From Cavenderia fasciculata (lineage: Eukaryota > Evosea > Eumycetozoa > Acytosteliales > Cavenderiaceae): a stretch of DNA of 64,000 nucleotides. A model generated the notes under the pieces. That model searched no databases and was not told the origin of the DNA. It saw only the letters and a program-made list of their open reading frames with translations. The DNA lies in the NCBI RefSeq assembly GCF_000203815.1, contig NW_004457708.1, positions 930,001 through 994,000 on the forward strand, written 5' to 3'. Positions within the stretch are counted from its first letter, which is position 1. Every line of letters begins with the position of its first letter. This document shows positions 1 through 10,119 of the stretch, in pieces. Position numbers and translations under genes: made by a program.

Positions 1-419
1 CATTGTGAAAGTACATTAATCTCTTGTTGAATATCTTCAATTTCATCTTCTGCATCATCCAAATCAATAATCTTAATTGCTATGGTTTCTCCTGTTTTCT
101 TATTAATTCTAAAATATAGAAAAAAAAATGAAATGATATAAGTGAAATGGTTAGATTAGAAAAGAAAAGAAAAGAAAAGTATGTATATGCTTGTACAATT
201 TGATCGCTTACCCTTTGAAAACTTCACCAAATGAACCTTTACCAATCTTTTCTTGCTTAATAAATAATTCTTCTGGGTCTCCTTTCTTGCTTGCCTATTG
301 TTATTGTAACAAATAAATATCTTTGTTAGTCTTGCTACTACTTTTTTTTTTATTCTACACTTTCTCTGTTTGTCTCTCTCTATCTTTCTTCATCTATCTC
401 TGTGTTATGCTCTTACCAT
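1..419 (-). CDS. svkA: SvkA-type Ste20/GCK-III protein kinase, 5' part (partial)
   Basis: Ste20-family serine/threonine kinase closest to Dictyostelium severin kinase SvkA (MST3/MST4 group), a cytosolic kinase tied to the actin cytoskeleton and cytokinesis. Only the N-terminus lies in the window. Exons on the minus strand are 419-417 (the ATG alone), 294-212 and 108 to beyond 1. The product begins [19 protein letters not shown], then the glycine-rich loop [11 protein letters not shown], then the VAIK-type segment [20 protein letters not shown], which holds the ATP-anchoring lysine. Phases agree: the codon GG/A is split by the second intron. The ATG is followed directly by GTAAGA, so the first exon contributes only its start codon. 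The catalytic loop, DFG and regulatory tail lie outside the window. Family assignment is from memory of SvkA and is strong. The single-codon first coding exon is inferred from the splice signals. Confidence 0.88.
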
Positions 420-1240
420 TTTTAAATTTATATAAACTTGTTGATGTTTGTTGTTGTTGTTGTAGTTGTCTTTACTATTTTAAAATTTACAAATATTTGA
501 TTGTACAAAAAATAAAAAAAAAATGATGTATGTATTATCTTCTTTTTAACGTGATGATTGTCCTCGAGGATAATATGAATAAAATGTTTTTTAAATAATT
601 ATAAAATACAGGTTATATATTTATAAAAGGTTATATATAACTTGTTGTTATTGTTGATGTTGATAGTATATGAATGTATGTATTGTTACAGAAATATTAA
701 TATATGTATAAAACAACTAAATTCAAAAAAGACTAGTCTTGGTAGTAGTACTGATGATTTTTGTCGTGTGATTGATGATGGTTGAAAAAAAAGAAGAAGA
801 ATGTAGGTTGTCTGAAAGAGATGTATATAAATAATGTATAAACGACTCTAGATAACTTTAAAGATTACGTATTGTTATTATTATTATTATTATGTCCTGT
901 TTGATTTGGTATTATCTCTTTTTTTTTATCTGTCTATGTCTTTTGTGTGATTAAAAAAAAAAAAAAAAGTTTGAAAAAAAACCCAAACAAAAGTTTTAAA
1001 AAAACAAAGAAAAAATAGGAAGATTAGTTTTAGGGAGAGAGGTCTATCTAGCTCTACAAGTAGTGAACAAAATCAAATTTATTAATATATTTGATAGAGA
1101 GGGAGGAGACCTAACTAATAATAAGGACACCGATTCTTACAACCCACACCCTTTTCTCCTTTCAAAAGCAATGAATGAAAAACGTGCGTGGGGTTGTATT
1201 TTTGACTACACCCCATCACTACTCTCAAAAGAGATATATT

Positions 1241-1280
<40 letters not shown>

Positions 1281-1742
1281 TAATGAATGAAAATTACTTA
1301 TTCATAGTGAGATCTCTAAATGACTAAACATAACATAATGAAATGACCGAGTGGATCAGCTGATCGATTAGTATTCTGCCATTTATGGTCAGACCTTGCA
1401 CAGATCAAATTTCAAGAAATGCAATTGTTTTTTTATTTGATTCAAAATATCTCTATTAACTTGAAATGGCATCCATCATATGAAGGTTCATTTTAGTTAG
1501 TTTAATTGTTGAATAGATAGATAGATAGATAGATAATAATAGAACAGGTAAGTCTCATTAAAAAGAATATCTCATCAAACACACCTCTCTTTACCCCCTC
1601 CTCTCTCACCCTACTTTTAAAAAATCAGTCCTCTATCTTTATTCATTCTTCTTCTTTTCAATCATATTTATATATATCTCATTCAATTTCAACATTCATA
1701 TTTATATACACATATATAAACTTACACTCTACTTTATAAAGA
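420..1742. other. Divergent intergenic region, svkA / uricase
   Basis: Head-to-head spacer holding both promoters. It is very AT-rich with homopolymer A and T runs. It contains a GA dinucleotide run near 1243-1275, a TAGA tetranucleotide run near 1514-1534, and a CT-rich stretch just upstream of the uricase start (about 1580-1680). Open frames here are made of simple repeats and look non-coding. No RNA gene was recognised. Confidence 0.6.
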
Positions 1743-2709
1743 ATGGCAACATTGATTGATAATAGATATGGTAAAGCACGTGTACGTGTATTAAAGGTAA
1801 ACAAGAATGGAGATCATCACTCTGTGTTTGATTTTGATTGTTGTGTATTGTTAAAGGGTGACTTTTCCGATACCTACTATACCGGTGCCAACGACAAGGT
1901 TGTGGCGACCGACTCTACCAAAAACACTGTCTACTTGTTGGCTCAATCTGAGCAATTCAAGTCGGTTGAAGAGTTTGGTGTTATTGTTGGCAAGCATTTC
2001 CTTGCTACCTATTCACACGTGTCAGAGGTACAAGTCACCATCAAAGAGAATGTATGGGATCGTATGCGTGTCACCTATGAACAACGTGAACACGACCACT
2101 CTTTTGTACGTTCACGCGACGTTCACACTGCCAGTATTATCAGTGTTCGTGGTCGTCCCGCTCAAGTCACCTCTGGTATTGAGGATTTGCTCATCATGAA
2201 GACTACCGGTTCTGGATTCGAAGGTTTCTACCGCGACAAATACACCACACTCAAGGAGACCAAGGACCGTGTCTTTGCCACCATGGTCACTGCCTCGTGG
2301 ACCTACAATACCGCCACCAATGTAAACTATGTCAATGCTGTAGCTGAATTCAAAAAGTCAGTCTTTGATATCTTTGCTCTCACCTATTCCAAATCTGTTC
2401 AAGAAACTCTTTACATTATTGCAAAGACTGCTTTAGAAAGAGTAAAAGAAATTGGTATGAAAATGAAACAAAAAGACAACAAAACAAAAGAAACAAAGAA
2501 TTAGAATCATTTAATTAATTTAATAATCTTTTTTTTTTTTTTTAATTAATTTAGATGAAATCAAATTATCACTTCCAAACAAACATGCATTTGGTTTTGA
2601 TTTTACTAGATTTGAAGGTGTCAAGAATAATAATACTGTTTTCCAACCGGTTGAAGAACCATCTGGATTAATTGAAGGTACCATCAAGAGAGCTGCCTCC
2701 AAACTTTAA
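1743..2709 (+). CDS. uox: Uricase (urate oxidase), peroxisomal
   Basis: Oxidises urate to 5-hydroxyisourate in purine breakdown, as a cofactor-free tetramer in peroxisomes. Exons are 1743-2454 and 2555-2709. The intron starts GTATGA and ends TTTAG after a long T run and splits an Asp codon (G/AT), giving 288 residues, close to the usual 290-300. Visible family marks: YGK near the N-terminus (catalytic Lys), VATDSTKNTVY (catalytic Thr), the FEGFYRDKYTTLKETKDR segment (substrate Arg), SVQETLY (substrate Gln), and ERVKEIDEIKLSLPNKH across the splice. The last three residues are SKL, a canonical type 1 peroxisomal targeting signal that appears only when the intron is removed. Reading through the intron would give a product without SKL. 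The central part is richer in G+C than the surroundings, as in well-expressed dictyostelid genes. Confidence 0.95.
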
Positions 2710-2910
2710 AAAAAAAAAACAAAATAATTAATAATAATAATAATAATAATAACCAACCAACAAACAATCACACAATAATATATCTTATATATAATAATAA
2801 GGATAAATCTATTCATTTTTAAAAAAGTGGAAATAACAAAGTTTAGAATAATAAATCTTTTGTATTAGTAGTACTAAATCTCTAAAAAAAAGACACCCAG
2901 GGAGAGTCTA

Positions 2911-3459
2911 ATGGAAAAGTATGTATTTTCTAGAATGGAGACCAAGAATGTACAAATAAAATTTGAACAAACAAATTTTGAACATCGAGGTGAACCAATT
3001 TATGAGGCTGCTAGGAGGGTACTCAAAATCATTAGAAATCATCCATTGATTGAGGGAGAAACATGGTACCTTGTAGAGTATCACTGGTATGGTTTATTTG
3101 AAAATGAAATATGGAATTGTCATTCGGAAAAGATAGGTTCAATGGACAATTCATCCTTGGTATCAGAGGAAAATAATTCTATCCTAAAACTTGGTGCTTT
3201 GGAATCTGAACATTTTGAAGTAGTACCAGGAATAGTATGTTAACAAAAATGATGAATATTCGACCAGACACTGAGAATGTTAAATGTTTCTATTTATTAG
3301 GTTTGTAATTATATAAGCAAGACATATGGATGTAAAATAGAGATACCAAGAAATGTATGTAAAAGGAGTTCTGGAGATTTGTTTATCGAATTTAGATACC
3401 CATTTAAGATTCTATTAATAAATAGAGTAAAAGGTCAATATTCACTTGAGACTGATTGA
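2911..3459 (+). CDS. Small DUSP-domain protein
   Basis: Predicted 160-residue protein. Exons are 2911-3234 and 3301-3459, with an intron from GTATGT to TTATTAG in phase 0. The sequence carries the marks of a DUSP domain, the module found at the N-terminus of some ubiquitin-specific proteases: EGETWYLVEYHWY, then IGSMDNSSLVSEE (in place of the usual PGPIDN motif), then SEHFEVVPGIVCNYISKTYG, the typical end of the domain. After it come about 40 residues (CKIEIPRNVC to KGQYSLETD) that could start the region following DUSP in USP4/11/15. No Cys or His protease boxes follow before the stop, and the next gene lies on the other strand. It may be a stand-alone DUSP adaptor or the remnant of a longer USP. 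The start codon follows an A-rich leader. Confidence 0.72.
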
Positions 3460-3646
3460 ATAGAACCTGCTATGAGTTTCAAACAAAGATATTGATTATT
3501 TTAATTCGAAATGTACGATTTTATACCCGACAAGGTGGTCTAGTCTCTAAAACATAAATTGATTATTCAAAACCCATGTCTGAATTCAAGTCCAAAATTT
3601 TGTTTTATATAAATGTTTGGAAAATAAAGTAGTATATTGATAGAGT

Positions 3647-5505
3647 TTATTCTTCTTTAACATTTTCGTCGTCACTGTACTTGTTGGTGTTGTTGTCGTT
3701 TTGGTCATCATCATTATTATTATCTTGTGATTTTGATCTTGATCTTGATCTACTACTTTCTTGACGAGAATTGTCGTTGTTATTGTTGTCAGTGTCGTTA
3801 TTGTTTTCCTTTTCATCCTCTTCTTTTACTCTATCTCTTGATCTACCTCTATCCTCTTTTTTTGAAGATGATGATGAGTATCTTTCCTTTGATCTATCCC
3901 TAGATCTGTCTCTGTCACGATCTCTATCATCATATCTATCCTTTCTATCATAATCCTTTCTTGTTGATTCTCTGTCTCTATCGTTATAGTATCTATCCTT
4001 GTCGCGGTTACTGTATGACGATGAGGATGAGGAGGAGGAGGATGGTCTATCATCATATCTATCTCGTCTGTCATCGTATCTATCTCTTCTGTCATCGTAT
4101 CTGTCACCACCACCTCTTCGGTCATTGTATCTGTCACCACCACCTCTTCGGTCATCATATCTGTCAACTCCACCACCTCTTCGGTCATCGTATCTGTCAC
4201 CACCTCCACCTCTTCGGTCGTCATATCGATCTCTGCGATCATCATATCCACCTCTTCGATCGTCATATCTGTCACCTCCTCTTCGATCATCATATCGATC
4301 TCTATTGTCGCCGCCGCCTCCGTAATGATATCTGTCGTACGATCCGCCATCTCTTCTATTATCTCTGTTATTGTTGTAGTCGTCGTGATGATATCTATCG
4401 CGTCCAGTATCAAAACGTCTATATTTTCTATCATCTTCTAAATTGGCCATCGACGATGATGATGATGAATGATGATAATCTTCTGTTTCTTTTCTCTTTT
4501 GTAGTCCATACGAGGAGGAGGAGGAAGAAGTAGGTGGAACAGGCTTGACATCTCCAACCACACTACTAAAACTTTGTTTGTGTGTAGATACCGATGCGGC
4601 AGCAGCAGCAGCGGCAGGATTGGTTTGTTGGAGTAATAGTTGTGCTTGTAATTGCTTCAAATTCTCCTCTTGTTGTTGTAATTGTTGTAGTTGTAAGAGT
4701 TGTTGTTGTTGTTGCATTAACATGTTTGTTTGTTGGTTATTACCACTGCTACCGCCACCACCACTAACACTATTACTAGCAACACGACTTGTATTTCCCA
4801 TTCTTGCTTGTGCTCTGTCCAATGCCTCTTTGATTCTATTCTCCTCTGCCATTGCTCTCGACGACATTAATTCAGCATCCTTTAAGAATTCCTCGGGGAT
4901 ACCAGCCACCGAATCTTGTGCGTCCAACAGCAATTTCCACAACTTGTTCATAAAAGAGTCTGTATTATCCTCTAAGAATCCTGTCAACCGAATTTGCATA
5001 ATCTTTGGATCAACATTCTAATAGAATAGAATAGAAAAGAAAAAGAAAAGAAAAGAAAAGAAAAGAAAGAAATATAAACATCATTTGTTAGTTTTCACAT
5101 GATATTAATATGTATGTATGTATGTATCTATCTATTTATACCTTTTCAACTAAATCAGCTACATAATTAATTAGAACGTCATCTTCAAAAGAGAGCATTT
5201 CGATTACCTGTTTTGTGATCCATTTCCTAAAAGTAGGTAAATTAACTTTAGTTATGTCTAGTTTAGTGTTAAAATGAGGAGGAAACTTCATTACTTTAAG
5301 TAGTTTCTTTTCTTTATCTGCAAATCTATTGTCTTGTTCCGAGGATGTACCCTAAAGTTAGATAGATAGATAGTTAGATAGAAAGAGAGAGAGATAGAGA
5401 TATGATATTAGTAGTGTCACACAACAACAACAAAAGATCAGGTGATCGATCACCTGTTACAACAAACCGAGGTTTACATACTCTAAAAAACCCACTTGCA
5501 TCCAT
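3647..5505 (-). CDS. srrm1: SRRM1/SRm160-like splicing co-activator (PWI plus RS/RD tail)
   Basis: Nuclear SR-related matrix protein that bridges splicing factors; the PWI domain binds nucleic acid. Minus-strand exons are 5505-5482, 5351-5142 and 5017-3647, all phase 0, giving 534 residues. The start MDASGFFR / GTSSEQDNRF matches the SRm160 N-terminus almost residue for residue. The PWI domain spans about residues 30-115, with LPTFRKWITKQVIEMLSFED, then NVDPKIMQIRLTGFLEDN and GIPEEFL. After it come a Gln-rich stretch (LMQQQQQLLQLQQLQQQ), an Ala run, and a long Arg/Asp/Ser-rich tail with about a dozen RYDDRRGG-type repeats (positions about 4050-4320), then RS/RD/KE repeats and an acidic end. 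The GC-rich repeats create open frames on the opposite strand; these are shadows. The first coding exon has only eight codons. Confidence 0.93.
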
Positions 5506-5715
5506 GATTGTCTATATATTTATCTTTTATCTTTTCGTCACTTGATGATGGTAGATATTCTAATCTAAAATAAGTACTATGTATCTATCTATTTTTAAAG
5601 CACTGTGAGGAACTGAACCGACATCTTTCAAAAGTTGAAAAAAATAACACCTTTTTAAATTATTTTTATTTAAAAACATGTTTGTATTTATTTGTTTGTT
5701 TGTTGAATGTTTGTA

Positions 5716-6130
5716 TTATTTGTTGAATGGAAGTAAACAACTTCCTTTTTTATTCAAACATCTATTTGCATTGAAATTTGTGATTTCACAATCTCTATAG
5801 TTGGAGTAAAGATGATACCAGCAGACTTTGATCGAACCTTTTTTGCACAAGGCAATCAATCTATCTTGATAGAAATGTTTCTCTCTGTTTTGAGACGGGC
5901 ATTGCTCGATGACTGAAACTGTGTCTCTCAACAACCGCAGGTTATTGAAGTCTGGGTGTTTCACGGTTTTCAGTATGACCCATGGAGGTAAAGAATTTTT
6001 ACAATTCGAGCCCTTTTCCCTTAGAAGGATCCCAAATCCACTCTTGATAGTAAATATTCCAAAGTGTCTTGGATTAATTCAATGGCTGCTTTCATCCCTG
6101 ATTCGTTAAAATTGGTAAAACAATCGATTG
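5716..6130 (-). pseudogene. Unrecognised gene remnant
   Basis: A minus-strand stretch with coding character: an open frame of about 100 codons ends at 5716 (KHPDFNNLRLLRDTVSVIEQ ... SCLLPFNK), and protein-like sequence continues upstream to about 6130. Codon use is less AT-biased than the flanks. I recognise no domain. It may be the 3' part of a decayed gene, because no start or splice structure could be made convincing. The neighbouring debris (6424-7735) derives from a SAM/NTPase gene, but I see no clear link between that gene and this segment. Confidence 0.35.
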
Positions 6131-6212
6131 ACAAGATCCAATGACATGATTGATGGATGTATCTTGCGATACATTAGTTGTACACCTTCTTTGTGTGCAA
6201 TTGTCATTAAAG

Positions 6213-6277
6213 AAAATGATATTAATAAAGAACATAGCTCATAGAAAATTGATATTAATAAAGAACATAGCTCATAG
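6213..6277. repeat. 33-bp direct tandem duplication
   Basis: Two adjacent near-identical copies (6213-6244 and 6245-6277) of a unit containing GATATTAATAAAGAACATAG. They differ by a single T. It looks like a recent local duplication in a non-coding stretch between the two remnants. Confidence 0.85.
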
Positions 6278-6423
6278 AAAATGGATCAATGGAAAAAGAT
6301 TGGTTGGCATCACAAGGTATTCCAACTCCATCACTATTTTGGATGATCAATTGTCCATCTAATAAACAACAGATTCTACATGGATGAATAAATAAACCCG
6401 AGCAGAAAAAAGAGCTCCTCATT

Positions 6424-7160
6424 GTGCTGTGTAGTCTCCCAATCTTTCTACTCTTGGTGAATCAACAACAGCAGCAACAACAATCGCATCAACACAGCAG
6501 CCTTTTAACCAATCTGCTCAAAGATGGTAATCTCATAGTTAGATTAAAGGAAAACATCGCAACACCTCAAGGTAAGCGTACATCTTTTTGGTCCAAACCA
6601 AATACCATGGTTCATTCACCAAGTTACTCCCCTCTTTCCATCTTATCCATTCCTTTTGTCAACATACCAAATTGCTGCATCAACCAATCACCATCACTCA
6701 AATCATTTATCCATTATTATTGCCTCATTGTTGGCCAGAAAATTTCCCAACATAACTAATTTCTACATCAACCAATCACTACAATCCAAATCATTTTTCT
6801 TGATCATCCTTCATATTACCAGTACTTTCTTTAAATTTTTAATTCCTTTTTTTTGTTGTCCATCTCTTATTTTTTATAAACTCTTGATACCTTTTTTTTG
6901 TTCGATTCGACAATACTTTCTTTCATTTCCATCAGATATTGCAATCCATCGCTATCATTGCTTTTACACTATTTTTTCATTATCCAATCAATGTACCATC
7001 TCGTTTTCTTATATCTTGCTTAACATACTCTTTTATTTCTCTTAATATATCAGTAATATTGATCCCTGCTACAATACTCAGGAGATATTTTACCGAGGGC
7101 AATACCAGAAGAAGGTATAGCGCACATTCAAGCTCCATCGACTCACAATAGACTTGGTCT
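6424..7160 (+). pseudogene. Relic of the SAM/CRN-type NTPase gene (fossil)
   Basis: Fossil copy of part of the gene at 16730-21400. It contains the Gln-run/SHQHSS segment that follows the SAM domain there. It then continues with sequence resembling that gene's long third intron (compare about 6590-6720 with 18340-18480: CATTCACCAAG, CATCTTATCCA and the TTGCTACATCAA-type motif recur). The SAM domain and NTPase core are absent. It is broken, with large parts missing. Divergence from the intact gene is moderate, so the copy is not very recent. Confidence 0.55.
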
Positions 7161-7161
7161 T

Positions 7162-7413
7162 ATGGAAACAATTTATCGTCACTCAATATCTGTCAATGTA
7201 ACTCTCATCAAATCACCCCCATATACAAGAAAGACATCATTTGGTCAGCTATTCCACGAATATACAAGACACAAGGAACCTGAAACTTATCTCAGACGTG
7301 TCTCTCTTATTTGGTTCCCCAATTCCACCCCTCAGGAATTCAATGCTGGTTGGATAAAATTTACTGGTCGCACATTTGGATATCAAACTCCAAGAAAAAA
7401 GCATATTTATTAA
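7162..7413 (+). other. Isolated 83-codon open frame, unassigned
   Basis: An ATG-to-stop frame of 83 codons within the debris region, containing VSLIWFPNSTPQEFNAGWIK. Its base composition is somewhat less AT-biased than the neighbours, which suggests former coding sequence. I recognise no domain and see no convincing exon partner. It could be part of the neighbouring relic or of another lost gene. Confidence 0.25.
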
Positions 7414-7429
7414 AATAAATGTGGGATTT

Positions 7430-7735
7430 TAGAAAATAAAATGTCCAATGGGTGAACGACAACACTTTAAAGGCTGATGGTGTGATTAATAGATGACGAG
7501 CAACGAGCATAATGATGGGGGGACGAATGACAATCATGTGCGAACAAGACGATATGTGTGAAATAGAAGATAGATGTATAACTATCATTACTTACCTGTG
7601 CTGCTGTGTTGATGCGATTGTTGTTGCTGCTGTTGTTGTTGTTGTTTAATTAAAAGTTGTTGAGCAGCCAGATAGAGCTTCTTTGCATGCAAAGAAGCTC
7701 GATTGTCTTTCGGTTGGTTAGATATCTATTTTCTG
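7430..7735 (-). pseudogene. Inverted relic of the SAM-gene exon 1 end plus intron 1 (fossil)
   Basis: On the minus strand this matches the end of exon 1 and the start of intron 1 of the gene at 16730-21400. The shared order is AAGAAGCTCTATCTGGCTGC, the CAA run, CATCAACACAGCAGC, a GTAAGTAATGAT donor, and the intron words CGTCTTGTTCGCACATGATT and CATCTATTAATCACACC. It is a fragment only. It points the opposite way to the relic at 6424-7160, so the two come from separate events or an inversion. Similarity stops abruptly at the axis of a palindrome (7675-7700). Confidence 0.75.
7675..7700. repeat. Perfect 26-bp palindrome at a rearrangement junction
   Basis: GAGCTTCTTTGCA followed directly by its exact reverse complement TGCAAAGAAGCTC, with no spacer. 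The homology to exon 1 of the SAM gene (16938 onward, TGCAAAGAAGCTCT) begins exactly at the axis. The other arm is therefore an inverted copy of the first 13 bases of the fragment, the pattern left by fold-back repair or template switching. Confidence 0.9.
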
Positions 7736-7824
7736 AAATTTTGATTGATATAAGTTACTAATAATAACTCGAAATATAAATTTAATTATTATTATTAATT
7801 ACTTTTATTTTTTTTTGGGATAGA

Positions 7825-10022
7825 TCAAACCAAATAATTTAATATATTATCATAATAATGATTAATTAAATCAATGGTTTCATAGTACTGTTCACTATGG
7901 CCATAATGATTATTACATAATATTGCTTGTGCATTGGTTTGGATGAGTTGGAGTGGTATTAATTTGTTGGATAGAATATAATGAATCACATCGTAATTGG
8001 GATACCGACGTGGAAGTGGAATGGTCAATGCACCAAGCGTACACTGTGGTGGTTGACTCTGATGGACAGTGTGGAGATACTTGACTGCATCCAATCGACC
8101 ATTGGCAGCGGCACAATTGATGGCATCGATCGAGAATCTCTCTGGACAATTATTATATAAAAATTCTAACATCTTAATATTCCCATGCGATGCAGCTCTA
8201 TCCATCGCAGCAGTAGAACATCCATCCGATCGATTAAAATGTAGAAATTCCAACATCTCCAAATTATTACACATTGCTGCTGAATCCATTGATTTAATAC
8301 TACTATCTTGTTCTTTTGTTCTATTATAATGTAACCACTAAATAAATAAATAATTATAAAATAAATAAATAAATAAATAAATAAATAAATCAAAGGGTTG
8401 GACTACTACTATTTAATACAATACTTTAACCAATTCAAAATGATTGTTCTCACAAGCCAAATCTATAGGTTTAAATGTACTCCATATTCTTGATGTTGGA
8501 TCTCGTTCGTGAATCAATTGTACGATATCCAATCGACCTGATCGAATTGCATTTTCCATAAACTGTTTTGTGACCTCTAATTGTAGATTTTGAATAAGGA
8601 ATGTTACCAACTCTATTGTTTGACGACAATCACCACCTTCCATTTTAACATTATCCATAGCTTTAGCTGAGCACCGTTCACTTCGATTATGATATAGAAA
8701 CTATAATTAAAATAAATAAATAATTAATAAAATGATTGATTTTAATACAGCATGCTGTAATGCCATGGCCATACCTTTATAATATCAAAATGACCATTTG
8801 AAATTGCCATATCCATAGCTCTGTGAGTGCATCCCTCACTTCTATTATAATGTAGCCATTCAACAATATTTAACAGTCCTCTTTCAGATGAAATATCCAT
8901 AGCTTTGTGTGTGCACCCTTCCGAGCGATGAATATGAAGGAATTGAGTTATTTCCAAAGTGGCAGAGGTATCCATAGCATCGGTCGAGCATCCCTCTGTA
9001 CGATGGTCATGAAGAAACTGTACAATTTTGAAATGACCATTTCGAGCAGCATTATCCATAGCCGATACAGTGCATCCTTCACTTCTATTAAAGTGTAACC
9101 ATTCAACTACTGAAAAGTGTCCACTAAATGCAGCATAATTGATAGCATTAATACTACATCCTTCACTACGATTCTCATGTAAAAACTATAAATATAAAGA
9201 TAGAAAGAAAGAAGAGAGTTAGAAATGACATCTGTGTAGATATCATGATGTATATAATAATATTATTGTTACATTGTGATGATCTATATTACATACCTTG
9301 ATAATATCTAAATGTCCATTATATGCAGCATCATTCATAGCTTTGTATGTGCATCCTGCATCACTCCTATTAAAATGTAAATACTTTATAATGACATCTA
9401 AATTTGGTAATATTGGACCAGTATCTGCAATAGAATCTATTATATGCCTGTCACAAGTAGCTTGAGGATATTGTTTTAGCAATTCAAGTGTCGAAAGATG
9501 ACCATTTCTAGCAGCTGCACCAACAGCACCGTTTAAATTGATATCTGGGTACTTTGTAACGAGTAGTTCCAATATATCTCTATGACCTGCACCTGCCACC
9601 TTTAGAGCTAGTTGGTGATAGTATTTGATTGGTACTAGGCGAGGATCATAATCGGGTGACCATTCCAATAAATGAATGAGTGTCGACAATGTTGCATTTG
9701 GATGTGAACAATACTTGCTGATGACATACAATCTTCTTTTAAACAATACTTTATCCTTTTCTGGTAGATAATGTTTGATAAAGTCCCATGGCATTGCATA
9801 ATCACTTATCATTGAAAGATGTGGTATCTTGACAATATCCTTTCCTATCTTTGCACCACCGCTTGCCTCATCATCATAATAACTACCAAGTTGGTGATGA
9901 TTTGATTTCAATTGCACTGCAGTAAATATAACATGTCTGATATAAGGTACACCAATAATCGTTTGGAATGTTGTAGTTGTTGTAGTTGTTGTATTTGTTG
10001 TATTTGTATCTATTCTATTCAT
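7825..10022 (-). CDS. Ankyrin-repeat protein, exon-cassette family (member A)
   Basis: Predicted 641-residue protein. Exons on the minus strand are 10022-9297, 9185-8775, 8700-8425 and 8337-7825, all phase 0, with donors GTATGT/GTATGG/GTATTG. The start is MNRIDTNTTN; the Thr run is followed by the family head FQTIIGVPYIRHVIF, then GKDIVKIPHLSMISDYAMPW, DFIKHYLPEKDKVLFKRR, and CSHPNATLSTLIHLLEWSPD. After that come 28-residue ankyrin units of the type FLHENRSEGCSxxAMDxAAxxGHxxIVK. It ends in the family C-terminal YYETIDLINHYYDNI motif. Ankyrin repeats act in protein binding; the partner is unknown. The exon 1 start was chosen as the first ATG just before the Thr run; an in-frame ATG 24 codons upstream is less likely. 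Only about 100 bp separate it from the end of the next tandem member. Confidence 0.85.
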
Positions 10023-10119
10023 CTCTTCTTCACAGTTATTTACTTTCAAAAATGACCCGATTTTTTTTTTTAGAAATATTTGAGACAAAACCAAATTACC
10101 AATTAATCAATTCAATTTA

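Noticed and set aside
1063-1290. 75-codon open frame upstream of the uricase gene
   Set aside because: Its end is a GA dinucleotide repeat read as Arg-Glu, it has no similarity or splice partner, and it lies in a promoter region.
1340-1425. tRNA-like stretch (GACCGAGTGG and GATCAAATTTC resemble A and B boxes)
   Set aside because: No acceptor stem, D arm or anticodon arm can be paired around the boxes.
3525-3610. tRNA-like stretch (AAGGTGGTCTAGT and GAATTCAAGTCC)
   Set aside because: The ends do not pair and the spacing does not fit a cloverleaf; at most a pseudo-tRNA.
4050-4320. Regular short repeats that might suggest a CRISPR-like array
   Set aside because: They are in-frame protein repeats with no unique spacers, in a eukaryotic gene; the same reasoning applies to the ankyrin cassettes.
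3771-4533. Several open frames on both strands over the SRRM1 tail
   Set aside because: They are other-frame readings of the RYDDRRGG-type repeats and RS/RD runs of SRRM1.
9900-10022. F-box assignment for the YIRxxxIF head of the ankyrin family
   Set aside because: The pattern is suggestive but too short and lacks the usual F-box spacing, so no F-box is claimed.
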